From assembly GCF_003201975.1 (NCBI RefSeq), contig NZ_QJJQ01000020.1, positions 1-64,000 on the forward strand: DNA of 64,000 nucleotides, in the 5' to 3' direction. The notes beneath the pieces are model-generated. The model worked only from the letters and a program-made list of their open reading frames with translations, had not been told where the DNA came from and ran no database searches. A program made the position numbers and the translations under genes. This stretch comes from Pseudogracilibacillus auburnensis. GTDB lineage: Bacteria; Bacillota; Bacilli; Bacillales; Amphibacillaceae. This document shows, piece by piece, positions 16,463 to 25,169 of this stretch. Position 1 is the first letter of the stretch, and every line of letters starts with the position of its first letter.

Positions 16463-17211
16463 TTTTCTTCCTCTGTTTCTTTAGCAACTTGAACACCTAT
16501 TTGATCAGCTAAATCTCCTAATACTTCCAATTGTACTGTAAAAAGTTGTTCAATTCCTGCTTGTGCTGCTTGTAACATTTTTTGAAGTTGATCATATGAA
16601 AAAGTTGCTTCTTCCCCAGTACCTTGAATTTCCACGAATTCACCTGCACCTGTCATTACGACATTCATATCGACATCTGCAGAAGAATCCTGCTCATAGT
16701 CCAAATCGAGGACAACCTCTCCATCTGGTGACACCCCGACTGAAATGGCTGCAAGAAAATCTGTGATCGGTAGCTGGCTCACTTTTTCTTCCTCTACTAA
16801 TTTTCCACATGCTAGAACGAGGGCAACGAATGCTCCGGTAATTGAAGCGGTTCTTGTACCACCGTCAGCTTGAATGACATCACAATCGATCCAAATCGTT
16901 CGTTCTCCAATCAATTCTAAATTAACGACAGAACGCAGTGCACGTCCGATTAAACGTTGGATTTCCATCGTCCGCCCGCCCACTTTTCCGCGAGATGATT
17001 CTCTTATATTTCGTTGTTCTGTCGCTCTAGGTAACATTGCATATTCAGCTGTAATCCAGCCTTTATTTTGTCCTCTCATAAATGGAGGAACCCGATCTTC
17101 AATGCTTGCATTACAAATTACTTTCGTATTTCCTAGTTCAATTAAAACTGAACCTTCAGGATGTGTGATATAGTTTGGTATGATATTAATTGGCCTAATT
17201 TTAAGTTCCAT
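16459..17211 (-). CDS. rph: Ribonuclease PH
   Basis: A phosphate-dependent 3'-5' exoribonuclease that trims tRNA 3' ends. 250 residues, standard length. The N-terminus contains [20 protein letters not shown]; then [18 protein letters not shown] and [17 protein letters not shown], which form the phosphate/active-site region; then [19 protein letters not shown] and the conserved [18 protein letters not shown] with the catalytic Asp residues. It lies between gerM and rdgB as in B. subtilis. Confidence 0.95.
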   Translation of the reverse strand: MELKIRPINIIPNYITHPEGSVLIELGNTKVICNASIEDRVPPFMRGQNKGWITAEYAMLPRATEQRNIRESSRGKVGGRTMEIQRLIGRALRSVVNLELIGERTIWIDCDVIQADGGTRTASITGAFVALVLACGKLVEEEKVSQLPITDFLAAISVGVSPDGEVVLDLDYEQDSSADVDMNVVMTGAGEFVEIQGTGEEATFSYDQLQKMLQAAQAGIEQLFTVQLEVLGDLADQIGVQVAKETEEEK

Positions 17212-17243
17212 GTTTACACTCCTACATTTATTACAGTTATTCC

Positions 17244-18365
17244 TTACATTTTTTCTGACTTGACAAAGTCGCTTTTTTGGACCGGCTTGTCATAAGTCGT
17301 CCCACTTTCATTCATGATTGTTCCGATATCTTCAACCTTAACTTCAATTGCATCTACCGCTTCTTGTTCTGTTAATGACCTCACTAATGTTTCCATTACA
17401 TCATCTGCAATGATTGCTTTATCTTCATCTTTTAAAATATCATCACTAAATACTAATTGTAACACACCATTTTGTAAAAAAGGCTTATTTACTAATGTTG
17501 TATGGTCATTAAATACGTGAAGCGCTTGTACATCATGTGCTGGTCCTTCCATTAATGCTTCGACAATCGATGTGAAAATATCCGTATCAGTATCATTAAT
17601 ATATTGAGTTACTGGAACGAAATAAAAATTTTCATTGTGTTGCTTCGGATAAAACATTGTCACAACTTTACTATGTTTTAAACTTGGTCGATCTTTTGCA
17701 TAAATATTGATCCCATGCTTTTTAGAAAATCCTTTTGATATTTGGGTTCCATTTACGGGCATTTCCGTTTGTTCTTCCCCATTAATCCATAACTTTATCC
17801 GCTCTACACTATCAAACTGTGTTAATGTATGTGTCATCGCTTGTAGTATCTTTAACTCTTCATCTGCTTCATAATTTTTAAATTCTTCCGAAACATCTAC
17901 AATTAATGTACCATCTTCTTGTAAATTTAAACCAATAATTTCTGTTCCAGTAGGCAAAATCGCTTGAAATCCATTTGGTAAAAGCTCCGTGACAGGACCA
18001 TCTTTCACTAAGTATTCAAGCGCTTGCATGGCAGCTGACTTCGTTTTTGGCAATTCTAATGTTTGCGGAACAACCATTCCACTAGCATCGATCAAGTAAA
18101 GCTCACGTGGCACTGTTTCATCACTTTCAGCTACTTCCGCTTCTTCTTCCTCTTCATTTCCTTCACCAGGTTCGTTCTCATTTTCTGAGTTGTTTTCATC
18201 TTCCAAGTTGTTTTCATTCTCTTGGCTACTTTCATCATCATCTACAACTGTTACTTCTTCCGGCACGTCAATTTCTTCTAACGTCTGCTCCCCTTTTAGA
18301 CATCCTCCTAATATTAAACTAAAAACAATGGTTAACAGAAATAGTAGTAACCTTTTATCTAGCAT
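17244..18365 (-). CDS. gerM: GerM sporulation/germination lipoprotein
   Basis: A membrane-anchored protein of spore formation, about 373 residues. From the ATG at 18365 (after GGGAGGG) it has a lipoprotein signal [17 protein letters not shown] with the lipobox LGGC, then an acidic low-complexity linker (Glu/Asn repeats, about residues 35-85). Two GERMN domains follow at about 95-215 and 235-355: [15 protein letters not shown]...LPNGF and [15 protein letters not shown]. In B. subtilis GerM is needed for septal peptidoglycan turnover during engulfment and for germination; the neighbours racE and rph are the same there. Confidence 0.9.
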   Translation of the reverse strand: MLDKRLLLFLLTIVFSLILGGCLKGEQTLEEIDVPEEVTVVDDDESSQENENNLEDENNSENENEPGEGNEEEEEAEVAESDETVPRELYLIDASGMVVPQTLELPKTKSAAMQALEYLVKDGPVTELLPNGFQAILPTGTEIIGLNLQEDGTLIVDVSEEFKNYEADEELKILQAMTHTLTQFDSVERIKLWINGEEQTEMPVNGTQISKGFSKKHGINIYAKDRPSLKHSKVVTMFYPKQHNENFYFVPVTQYINDTDTDIFTSIVEALMEGPAHDVQALHVFNDHTTLVNKPFLQNGVLQLVFSDDILKDEDKAIIADDVMETLVRSLTEQEAVDAIEVKVEDIGTIMNESGTTYDKPVQKSDFVKSEKM

Positions 18366-18471
18366 TTTATACCCTCCCAAGATGGTTGTACTACTATATA
18401 TACGTGCATTTTTTCAAAAATAGACCAAGTATTATCGGAAGGGAAAATGGATAAAAATTTAAAAGACAGGT

Positions 18472-19284
18472 TTAAATGACTACTTTTTCCATTGATACTT
18501 TTTGCAAATCCGTAATATGTTCATTAAAAATGGATAAAGATATTTTAGTAAAAATATGTAAATCACCTGTCGTAAAAAAATGATGTTTTGAATTTCCAGA
18601 TTCGTTCGATAAAAGACTATGCACTTCTAGGATAGTACTCGTTTCCCTTGCAGTTTCCTCACTGGAAGAAATTATTTGTATCTCATCTCCCATTACCGCT
18701 TGAATCGTTTTTTCCAGTAATGGATAATGTGTACAACCTAAAACTAATGTATCTATATCTGTCGTATTTTTTAAAGGCAATAATGTTTCTTCCACTACTT
18801 TTTTCGCTTGCTCTCCGGTTAAAATCCCTTTCTCAACCATTGGTACAAATAATGGACAAGCTAGAGTTGTTACTTTTAACTCGCTATTGATTTGTTTAAG
18901 TGCTGCTGGATATGCACCACTTTGAATCGTTCCCTCTGTACCGATTATTCCAACATGATTATTTTTAGTCATTTTAATTGCAGCACGTGCACCCGGTTGA
19001 ACCACACCGATAACTGGAATCGGCAGCTTTTTCTTTAATTCTTCCAATGCAAAAGCTGTTGCTGTGTTACAAGCAATGACGATCATTTTTATCTCTTTTT
19101 CCAGTAAAAATTCAACCATTTCTAATGTAAATTGTTTTACTTCGTGTTTCGGTCTTGGACCATAAGGGCATCGTAATGTATCGCCTACATAAATTAATTT
19201 CTCATTCGGTAATTGTCGCATCAGTTCATAGGCAACTGTTAGTCCACCTACTCCTGAATCAATAACTCCTATCGCTCGCTCCAA
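18472..19284 (-). CDS. racE: Glutamate racemase
   Basis: Interconverts L- and D-glutamate to supply D-Glu for peptidoglycan (and poly-gamma-glutamate where made). 270 residues. The start [19 protein letters not shown] is the family signature; the two catalytic cysteines are in [15 protein letters not shown] (about residue 73) and [11 protein letters not shown] (about 184), a cofactor-independent two-base active site. The TTG start follows GGGGTGG. Cytoplasmic. It is upstream of gerM, as in B. subtilis. Confidence 0.95.
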   Translation of the reverse strand: MERAIGVIDSGVGGLTVAYELMRQLPNEKLIYVGDTLRCPYGPRPKHEVKQFTLEMVEFLLEKEIKMIVIACNTATAFALEELKKKLPIPVIGVVQPGARAAIKMTKNNHVGIIGTEGTIQSGAYPAALKQINSELKVTTLACPLFVPMVEKGILTGEQAKKVVEETLLPLKNTTDIDTLVLGCTHYPLLEKTIQAVMGDEIQIISSSEETARETSTILEVHSLLSNESGNSKHHFFTTGDLHIFTKISLSIFNEHITDLQKVSMEKVVI

Positions 19285-19466
19285 TATTCCACCCCATTTT
19301 AAACATTGTTTGGAGATTATATTTTACCATATTGTATCATTTATTAGAAAATAGTTGATTGTAGCAAGCATTTATACGCACTGATTGTGAGATGTTTTCA
19401 TAAGCTATAATGACTAAATAATTCCCTTCGATTTGCATCTCAAATGACAGCAAGGAGGGGTACCAT

Positions 19467-19694
19467 TTGAACAACTCAAACGAATACAAGCAAAACAAGA
19501 TATTAACGAAGAGGGAAAAAGAAGTATTTGAAATTCTAGTCCAAGATAAAACGACAAAAGAAATTGCCGAACAACTATTCATTTCCGAAAAAACAGTCCG
19601 GAATCACATCTCAAACGCAATCCAGAAACTAGGTGTCAAAGGTAGATCACAGGCAGTAATTGAACTTATTCGGATGGGAGAGTTAAAGTTATAA
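19467..19694 (+). CDS. gerE: GerE, LuxR-type late sporulation regulator
   Basis: A 75-residue stand-alone LuxR/FixJ-type helix-turn-helix protein. LTKREKEVFEILVQDKTTKE followed by IAEQLFISEKTVRNHISNA is the DNA-binding domain; there is no receiver domain. GerE acts late in the mother cell with sigma-K to turn coat genes on or off. The TTG at 19467 follows AAGGAGGGG. It is divergent from racE, as in B. subtilis, and is followed by a terminator at 19761-19798. Confidence 0.93.
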   Translation: MNNSNEYKQNKILTKREKEVFEILVQDKTTKEIAEQLFISEKTVRNHISNAIQKLGVKGRSQAVIELIRMGELKL

Positions 19695-19760
19695 AAGATA
19701 CATTGCCTCTAAACATACACTAATTTATTCAACACTTCACGTACTCCATACAGCAAAAAG

Positions 19761-19798
19761 AAAAACTGGCTACCGATAAAAGGAGCCGGTTTTTCTTT
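19761..19798 (+). terminator. gerE terminator
   Basis: An 11-bp stem AAAAACTGGCT/AGCCGGTTTTT with one G-T pair, ending in a U-run and TTCTTTTC. Confidence 0.8.
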
Positions 19799-19807
19799 TC
19801 TGAATGC

Positions 19808-19858
19808 TTAAGCTTTAACGGAAGATAGTGTATACTATTTGTAGAACTATTTGATTAT
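19808..19858 (+). repeat. Direct repeat, copy 1, upstream of coiled-coil gene
   Basis: TTAAGCTTTA, then a 31-bp block starting GTGTATACTATTTGTAGAAC at 19828-19858. It matches copy 2 at 20541-20582 with one mismatch in the 31-bp block. Both copies lie a few hundred bp or less upstream of similar small coiled-coil genes, so the pair probably arose by duplication of gene plus leader. Confidence 0.7.
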
Positions 19859-19859
19859 T

Positions 19860-20015
19860 CGAACTGCAACTGTCTATCGTCTTGAGAAATAAGATGATAG
19901 ATCCATCGATGAAGTGGATAAAGAAGATAGAGAGTTACTTATTGCCTGTCTTGAAAATTCCATGCGGCTTGCAAAGTGATTAGCAAAACAAAAGTTCACA
20001 CCGAAAAAATATAAA
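19860..20015 (+). pseudogene. Decayed small gene fragment
   Basis: Plus-strand frames read RTATVYRLEK, stop, then DEVDKEDRELLIACLENSMR LAK, stop, then LAKQKFTPKKYKK, stop, all in one frame. The amphipathic helix and basic tail look like the end of a real small protein carrying two nonsense codons. No family is recognised. Confidence 0.35.
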
Positions 20016-20218
20016 AAATAAATCTAATAGTAATATAATGTTATACTGCTGTCTTAGTTATTAATTACTCCAATAGTAGGAGAAACATTGATCAGTTAAA
20101 TTAAATTTTAAGCTAATAATTATAGGGACAACAGGAGCAATGATTAGAACTTTAAATATCCTTTTATAGTTACCAATAAAATTATAATATAATATTAAAA
20201 TAAAAAGGGTGATTAAAA

Positions 20219-20494
20219 ATGAGTGATAAAAAGTTAGATTTAATCTTAGAAGAGCTGCAGTCAATAAAAGAAGAACAACAAGTAATAAGGCAAGAATTTA
20301 ATGATAAATTTAAAACGATAGAGCGAAAAATCGACGGTGTTCATGAACAAGTAGCAGAAAATGCCGAAAACATTACAGCCATATTAGAGGATACAAAGCA
20401 TATTAAAAACGTTCAAGATCGACAAGAAAAAACAATTGATCTACTCTCTAGGCGTTCGATTGATCAGGAAGCCGAACTTAAAAGAATTAAGTAG
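20219..20494 (+). CDS. Small coiled-coil protein
   Basis: A 91-residue protein, nearly all charged heptads: MSDKKLDLILEELQSIKEEQ, then a long Lys/Glu/Gln helix with AENAENITAIL, ending EKTIDLLSRRSIDQEAELKR. No cysteine, signal or membrane segment. The ATG follows AAAAGGGTG. It is paralogous to the next gene (both begin MSDxKLDxIL). Small proteins of this type occur in families in Bacillaceae; the function is unknown. Confidence 0.65.
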   Translation: MSDKKLDLILEELQSIKEEQQVIRQEFNDKFKTIERKIDGVHEQVAENAENITAILEDTKHIKNVQDRQEKTIDLLSRRSIDQEAELKRIK

Positions 20495-20540
20495 TAATAA
20501 ATGTTTAATAATATATGCCACTTAAAAAATAAAATGACTT

Positions 20541-20582
20541 TTAAGCTTTATGTGTATACTATTTGTAGGACTATTTGATTAT
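20541..20582 (+). repeat. Direct repeat, copy 2, upstream of second coiled-coil gene
   Basis: TTAAGCTTTA followed by a 31-bp block starting GTGTATACTATTTGTAGGAC at 20552-20582. Partner of 19808-19858. Confidence 0.7.
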
Positions 20583-20748
20583 GATTGATTGACCGTTTTA
20601 AGGGAGAACTAGCGGTAGGACAAGTAGTGAACATAAGAATAAGTAAATACGAATAAACTCTGGCAGATAATCAAAAGTAGGGTTGCTGACTTTTAAATTG
20701 CCTGGATTACTGATTAAAAATAATAGCATATCAAAGGGTGGTGAAAAA

Positions 20749-21087
20749 ATGAGTGATCAAAAATTAGACATAATTTTAAATAAGCTACAATCGTTGGAAT
20801 ATGAAATGAAATCTATGAAAAGTGAAACAGTATTAATGAAAGATGTAATGAAGTCTATGAATAATGAAACGATGTCATTGAAAGATGAAATGAAATCGAT
20901 GAATAATGAGTTGATCTCAATGAATAGCCGTATTGAAAACTTAGAAACAAAAACAGATCATATTCAAAGTGATGTAACTGGAATTAAAGGTAATATTGAA
21001 CGTATTGACCATGCAGTAAATAAGGATATTGTGACCATTTTAAAAACGATGGTGAATAAACACATGATAACAACGCAGACATCGTAG
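20749..21087 (+). CDS. Small coiled-coil protein, C-terminus frameshifted
   Basis: A paralogue of the 20219 gene: MSDQKLDIILNKLQSLEYEM, then internal repeats of the type MKSMNNETMSLKDE and MKSMNNELISMNS, then IENLETKTDHIQSDV and IERIDHAVNKDIV. The ATG at 20749 follows GGGTGGTG. The frame ends at 21087 after NKHMITTQTS, but the neighbouring frame continues HDNNADIVVLNNRLFKIESN IQQITGQ to a TAA at 21144-21146, which fits the family's usual end. A duplicated CA in AAACACATG explains the shift. The product is therefore probably a truncated form; whether it still works is unknown. Confidence 0.6.
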   Translation: MSDQKLDIILNKLQSLEYEMKSMKSETVLMKDVMKSMNNETMSLKDEMKSMNNELISMNSRIENLETKTDHIQSDVTGIKGNIERIDHAVNKDIVTILKTMVNKHMITTQTS

Positions 21088-21386
21088 TTTTAAACAACCG
21101 TCTCTTCAAGATAGAATCTAACATCCAACAAATAACTGGTCAATAAACATTTTTTTCGTTCCTTTTGTTCTTATGAATATTCTTCCATCTTGAAAACGAG
21201 TATATACTACTAGACCCACTTTCCAGAAAAATCGGACGTGCACCCTATGTAACAGAACTTTCCCATACAAACATATAAAAATTCAAACCACAAATTCTCG
21301 TCCTCATTTACAATTTTTCAATTCTTTCCTCAGAAATGCACGCAGGAAAAAAAAATCTAGTACCTTTCAAAAAGGAGATGTTTCGT

Positions 21387-21767
21387 TTGAGTTTACTACA
21401 TGGATTTTTAGGAAATGCATCAAACTTTGATCAAGAAGATGCACAAAAAGAAGTGGGAGATTTACTTATTCAAGATGAAGAAGTTGAAGGCGCTTTTAAA
21501 TTAATCAGAGATCTTATTATTTTTACCGATAAAAGATTACTTTTAGTTGATAAACAAGGGTTAACTGGAAAAAAGGTAGAATATCATTCGATTCCATATA
21601 GGAATATTAGTCACTTTAGCGTTGAAACTGCAGGTAATTTTGATCTGGATTCTGAACTTAAAATTTGGATCGGTGGAGCACAAGAACCGATTATTCAAAA
21701 ACAATTTAAGAAAAATGATAGCATTTACGATATTCAAAAAATCCTTGCGTTTATGTGTACAAACTAA
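21387..21767 (+). CDS. Bacterial PH-domain (bPH_1) protein
   Basis: About 126 residues, a single prokaryotic PH-like domain: GDLLIQDEEVEGAFKLIRDL, then IIFTDKRLLLVDKQG, then VEYHSIPYRNISHFSVETAG and LKIWIGGAQEPI. Such small soluble proteins form oligomeric rings in crystal structures of the family; the cellular role is unknown. The TTG at 21387 is chosen because AAAGGAG lies 9 bp upstream; the longer reading from 21336 has no ribosome site. A terminator follows at 21781-21812. Confidence 0.8.
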   Translation: MSLLHGFLGNASNFDQEDAQKEVGDLLIQDEEVEGAFKLIRDLIIFTDKRLLLVDKQGLTGKKVEYHSIPYRNISHFSVETAGNFDLDSELKIWIGGAQEPIIQKQFKKNDSIYDIQKILAFMCTN

Positions 21768-21780
21768 ATATGCATCTATG

Positions 21781-21812
21781 AAACTGGCAAATGCGATGAT
21801 TGCCAGTTTTTT
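21781..21812 (+). terminator. Terminator between PH-domain and SprT-like genes
   Basis: A perfect stem AAACTGGCA/TGCCAGTTT followed by TTTTTATA. The A-run before it also gives a U-tract for the convergent SprT-like gene. Confidence 0.8.
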
Positions 21813-21835
21813 ATATTAAGCACTCATACATCTAG

Positions 21836-22312
21836 TTATGTCCCATCATAGATCCTTTCCCCTATCACTGTTAGCTTTGCTTTACAACATTTTGTCCGAT
21901 ATTTAGAAGGTGTGTTCACTAATTGTTTCCTTCTTGATTCGTATTCCATTCCGCATTTATTACATGTAAATATGTAATGCTTTCCTATTTTCATCGTATT
22001 TGTGCTCGGTGCACCATGTTTATGGAGCTCTGCTTCGAAATAAGGGTGTCCATCCCTACTAGGCTTTCCTTGCATATGTAAAGCAAAATGAATACATTCA
22101 TGTTTTAAAACACCTATAATAGCATCTGTTGTACCGTAGTCAATTGTTTTACCTGCTATTTCAATCTGAAGCGGTGTTTGATCATGTCTAATGATGAATC
22201 TGCCATGTGTAGAGCGTAAACGATTGTTTCGTTTAATTGGAATGGTAAGCTGTAACCCATAATTTTCTTTAAGAAACTCTTTCGCTATTTGTGTCAATTC
22301 TTGCTCTAACAT
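21836..22312 (-). CDS. SprT-like zinc protein
   Basis: A SprT-like predicted metallopeptidase, about 158 residues. The zinc-site helix is HECIHFALHMQG (HExxH, about residue 70), followed by HPYFEAELHKHGAP. The C-terminal zinc ribbon is FTCNKCGMEYESRR...RTKCCKAKL. Bacterial members have no settled function. The ATG at 22312 (MLEQELTQIA) follows GGGGTGGGA; a longer upstream reading is not supported by a ribosome site. It has its own promoter region and is convergent with the PH-domain gene. Confidence 0.8.
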   Translation of the reverse strand: MLEQELTQIAKEFLKENYGLQLTIPIKRNNRLRSTHGRFIIRHDQTPLQIEIAGKTIDYGTTDAIIGVLKHECIHFALHMQGKPSRDGHPYFEAELHKHGAPSTNTMKIGKHYIFTCNKCGMEYESRRKQLVNTPSKYRTKCCKAKLTVIGERIYDGT

Positions 22313-22439
22313 TGCTCCCACCCCATTTACTACATTTCTTACGACGTATTTTATTATAGTTGATTCTACCAGAAAAATCATATCTAAATACCTTACAAAA
22401 CAAATTTCTTTAGCGGTCCTCTACACCCAACTCATGTAA

Positions 22440-22467
22440 AAAAACTGACGAAGACAGTCAGTTTTTT
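22440..22467 (-). terminator. Terminator after the thioesterase gene
   Basis: Stem AAAAACTGAC/GTCAGTTTTT with A- and T-runs on either side, directly downstream of the ysmA-like stop. Confidence 0.8.
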
Positions 22468-22926
22468 TTACTTATTTTTCGGCAATAATTTCGCTTTCTC
22501 TTCGTCCGTTAATGGTTGGGCTTTGCCAGTATTTTTATTCATATTCACCATATTTCCTCGGCCAGTTAAACAGACCTTTCCATCGGCATTTTTTGTCGCC
22601 ATATAATGAACATCCATTGAACTGTTTCCAATCGAATTTACTTTCACATACAATCTAATTATTTCTCCAAAAAACACTTGTTCATGATAATCACATTGTA
22701 TATCTGCAACGATCGGAACAGACTGTTGATTCGTAAGTTCATTAAATAGTCCCACACTTTTAAAAAATTCAATTCGTGCTTCTTCAAAATAAATAAAAGG
22801 AGAAACATTGTTCATATGTCCAAACATATCTGTTTCCGAAAAACGAATTTTCACTTCGATTGAAAAGGTAAATTCTTCTTTCCAAGTTGGAAAATCTTCA
22901 ATATAAGCAATTTTACGCAAAGACAT
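22468..22926 (-). CDS. ysmA: YsmA-like hotdog-fold acyl-CoA thioesterase
   Basis: A 4-hydroxybenzoyl-CoA thioesterase-type protein, about 152 residues. IRFSETDMFGHMNNVSPFIY (about 25-44) is the family active-site region with the catalytic Asp, followed by FEEARIEFFKSVG. The C-terminal strand has TGRGNMVNMN. It would hydrolyse a short- or medium-chain acyl-CoA; the substrate is not predictable. The ATG at 22926 follows GGGGGGAA. It is 15 bp after the SCP2 gene, with which it probably forms an operon. B. subtilis also has ysmA between gerE and sdhB. Confidence 0.8.
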   Translation of the reverse strand: MSLRKIAYIEDFPTWKEEFTFSIEVKIRFSETDMFGHMNNVSPFIYFEEARIEFFKSVGLFNELTNQQSVPIVADIQCDYHEQVFFGEIIRLYVKVNSIGNSSMDVHYMATKNADGKVCLTGRGNMVNMNKNTGKAQPLTDEEKAKLLPKNK

Positions 22927-22940
22927 TTCCCCCCCCAACT

Positions 22941-23288
22941 TTATAATGAATATTTCTTTAATAAATTTTCTAATTTTAATGCTAGTCCGATGTTTCCTTT
23001 TACTTTAAGTCTTCCAGTCATAAAAGCAGTCGCAGAATTTAAATTTCCTTGCAATAATTTTCTAAAGTTATCCACACTCATTGTAAGTGAACAATCTGCA
23101 TCATTTATACCTCCATCAATTACAGTCGCTATTCCATCCGAAAAAGTTAATCCATATGTACCCTCATCATTTCCTGTAATAGTAAAGGAGTATGTTGCAT
23201 TCATATCTTTTAATAATATAGGTTGTTCATTTGCCTTTCGATCAATTTCTTGCCAAATTTCATTTAAAGGCATTCTATCTATATCCAT
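22941..23288 (-). CDS. SCP2 sterol-carrier-like protein
   Basis: A 115-residue SCP2-domain protein: NATYSFTITGNDEGTYGLTF, then VIDGGINDADCSLTMSVDNF, then LLQGNLNSATAFMTGRLKVK GNIGLALKL. The last stretch is the SCP2 signature (GRLKVxG, then the final helix). It binds lipids or acyl-CoAs in a hydrophobic tunnel. The ATG at 23288 follows GGGGGAT. Being co-directional with the thioesterase suggests a shared acyl-CoA role. Confidence 0.8.
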   Translation of the reverse strand: MDIDRMPLNEIWQEIDRKANEQPILLKDMNATYSFTITGNDEGTYGLTFSDGIATVIDGGINDADCSLTMSVDNFRKLLQGNLNSATAFMTGRLKVKGNIGLALKLENLLKKYSL

Positions 23289-23470
23289 TTTTTTAAATCC
23301 CCCTTTTAATGAATGACTATTCACCCATTATAATATGTTTCGGTTAAAAATGAAAGCGCAACCTAGATTGATCATCATTTCCTAATATTATAAGTGTTTA
23401 TTTGACTTCCTATTGCCACAAAGTTATATTGTACGTAGAATAGGTTTACAATGTGAAGGAGGAGAATGAT

Positions 23471-23848
23471 TTGAGCCATTCGAATACAGATTTATTAATT
23501 ACATTAACAGCTCATGAAAGTGATGAAAACAACGTGACTATTGCTTTTACAATGGGGATTAAGGCGTTGGAAAAAGGGCACAAAACAGAAATGCTATTGT
23601 TATCAAATGCGGTACACTTAGGTGAAAAAGGATATGCAGATAAAATTGATATTGGCCCGCCGTTTTCACCGATCAATGAAGCATTACAAACATTTTTGGA
23701 AAATGGCGGTACATTAAAAGTATGTAAAGCTTGTATGGAACATAATGGTGTAAAGGAAGAAAGTCTTATTAGTGGAGCAGATGTGATAACGGCTGACTAT
23801 GTGATCGATGCTTTGATGGGGGCAAAGAAAAGTTTACAGTTAAATTAG
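23471..23848 (+). CDS. DsrE/DsrF-like family protein
   Basis: A 125-residue DsrE-like alpha/beta protein: LLITLTAHESDENNVTIAFT at the N-terminus, LEKGHKTEMLLLSNAVHL, then a CKACMEHNG segment with two cysteines (about residue 94) and ISGADVITADYVIDALM at the end. Members take part in sulfur transfer, but many stand-alone ones are uncharacterised. The TTG at 23471 sits 6 bp after GAAGGAGGAG; an upstream reading would swallow the ribosome site. Confidence 0.75.
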   Translation: MSHSNTDLLITLTAHESDENNVTIAFTMGIKALEKGHKTEMLLLSNAVHLGEKGYADKIDIGPPFSPINEALQTFLENGGTLKVCKACMEHNGVKEESLISGADVITADYVIDALMGAKKSLQLN

Positions 23849-24010
23849 CTTTGATACAGGGGGTGGATGTTGTATGATAGACCCTCTTTTCGTTATTCTT
23901 CAGTTTCCAGTTGACGCTTGCAATCCCCTCTTTTACACTATCTAATAGAACAAGCTTAAGTAGGGATTGTAGAAACACTCCATATTCTTTTTTTCGACTG
24001 GACGATTCTC

Positions 24011-24166
24011 TTAGAAATAATTCTTTAGTAACTTCACCCAACCAGCTATCGCCATCATAAATATGATCAACCAGAAAAGGCCTCTGCGCCAAATTCGTGG
24101 GATAGAAAACCAATAAGATACAATTTTCAATGAGGTGCTATCTTCATTCATTTTCTTATTTTTCAT
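24011..24166 (-). CDS. 51-residue membrane protein
   Basis: A small open frame starting at the ATG at 24166 after AGGAGTGAATTGGG. It has a polar start (MKNKKMNEDSTSLKI), a basic aromatic turn (WFSIPRIWRRG), one membrane segment (LFWLIIFMMAIAGWV) and ends LKNYF. The inside-positive arrangement predicts N-terminus in the cytoplasm. The family is not recognised. Good start context and coherent topology support it over the larger overlapping frame at 23769-24113, which has no ribosome site. Confidence 0.6.
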   Translation of the reverse strand: MKNKKMNEDSTSLKIVSYWFSIPRIWRRGLFWLIIFMMAIAGWVKLLKNYF

Positions 24167-24343
24167 CCCAATTCACTCCTAATGTAAAATAGACTATCTT
24201 TATTTCTAGTCGTCCGATTAAGTGGAGGCCATTTACAGATAAAAATCCACTGATCCAAGAATAAATTTTTTATCCTATTACATTGCACTTTCTTGCTTCT
24301 ATTACTTTGAATTTCCACAAACTATTCAAGCAGTTCAAAATGA

Positions 24344-24380
24344 AAAGGATAGAAGGAAACAGAAGCTTCCTCTATCCTTT
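24344..24380 (-). terminator. sdh operon terminator
   Basis: On the minus strand AAAGGATAGAGGAA pairs with TTCCTTCTATCCTTT (one bulge) and is followed by TTCATTTTG. It lies 25 bp after the sdhB stop. Confidence 0.85.
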
Positions 24381-24404
24381 CTTTCATTACTTCCACATTG
24401 TTAA

Positions 24405-25169
24405 TTAATGTGCGTTGTCACTACCAAAGAAGTTTTTAAATGATTGAACAACTGTTGCACGGTTCATTGCTGCGATAGAAGTTGTTAATGGAATACCTTT
24501 TGGACATACTTGCACACAGTTTTGTGCGTTTCCACATCCAACGAGTCCACCTTTTTCCATTAATCCTTCTAGTCTTTCACTCTTATTCATTTCACCTGTT
24601 GGGTGTGCATTGAATAAACGTGCTTGTGAGATCGCTGCTGGTCCGAAAAAGTCATTTTTGTCATTTACGTTAGGACAAGCTTCTAAACATACTCCACATG
24701 TCATACATTTAGATAATTCATACGCCCATTGACGTTTTTTCTCAGGCATACGAGGACCAGGTCCAAGATCATAAGTTCCATCAATCGGAATCCAAGCTTT
24801 GATTTGTTTTAATGCATCAAACATACGCTCTCGGTCAATAACTAAATCACGAACAACTGGAAAAGTGTCCATTGGAGCCAAGCGAATTGGGTGTTCTAAA
24901 TGGTCAACTAAAGCTGCACATGATTGGCGAGCTGTACCGTTTATAACCATTGAACAAGCACCACAAACTTCTTCCAAACAGTTCATATCCCACTTTACTG
25001 GTGTTGTTTTTTCCCCTTTTGCATTGACTGGATTTTTTTGAATTTCCATTAGTCCAGAAATAACGTTCATGTTTTTACGATATGGTACATGAAACGTTTC
25101 TTCATAAGGAGCGGAGTCTGGGCTGTCTTGTCGAGTTATGATAAAGGTAACTGTTTTTTGTTCAGCCAT
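24405..25169 (-). CDS. sdhB: Succinate dehydrogenase iron-sulfur subunit
   Basis: The electron-transfer subunit of complex II, passing electrons from the FAD in SdhA to menaquinone at SdhC. 254 residues. The [2Fe-2S] cluster ligands are in EEVCGACSMVINGTARQSC; the [4Fe-4S] site is CMTCGVCLEACP and the [3Fe-4S] site is CGNAQNCVQVCPKGIP. Peripheral on the inner face of the membrane. Its start overlaps the sdhA stop, so the two are coupled; the order sdhC-sdhA-sdhB is as in other Bacillaceae. Confidence 0.97.
   Translation of the reverse strand: MAEQKTVTFIITRQDSPDSAPYEETFHVPYRKNMNVISGLMEIQKNPVNAKGEKTTPVKWDMNCLEEVCGACSMVINGTARQSCAALVDHLEHPIRLAPMDTFPVVRDLVIDRERMFDALKQIKAWIPIDGTYDLGPGPRMPEKKRQWAYELSKCMTCGVCLEACPNVNDKNDFFGPAAISQARLFNAHPTGEMNKSERLEGLMEKGGLVGCGNAQNCVQVCPKGIPLTTSIAAMNRATVVQSFKNFFGSDNAH

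Noticed and set aside
19337-19582. 81-residue minus-strand frame over gerE
   Set aside because: Antisense shadow of gerE, which has a strong family match and ribosome site.
23769-24113. 114-residue minus-strand frame
   Set aside because: Overlaps the DsrE-like gene and the better-supported 51-residue gene; no ribosome site and no domain features.
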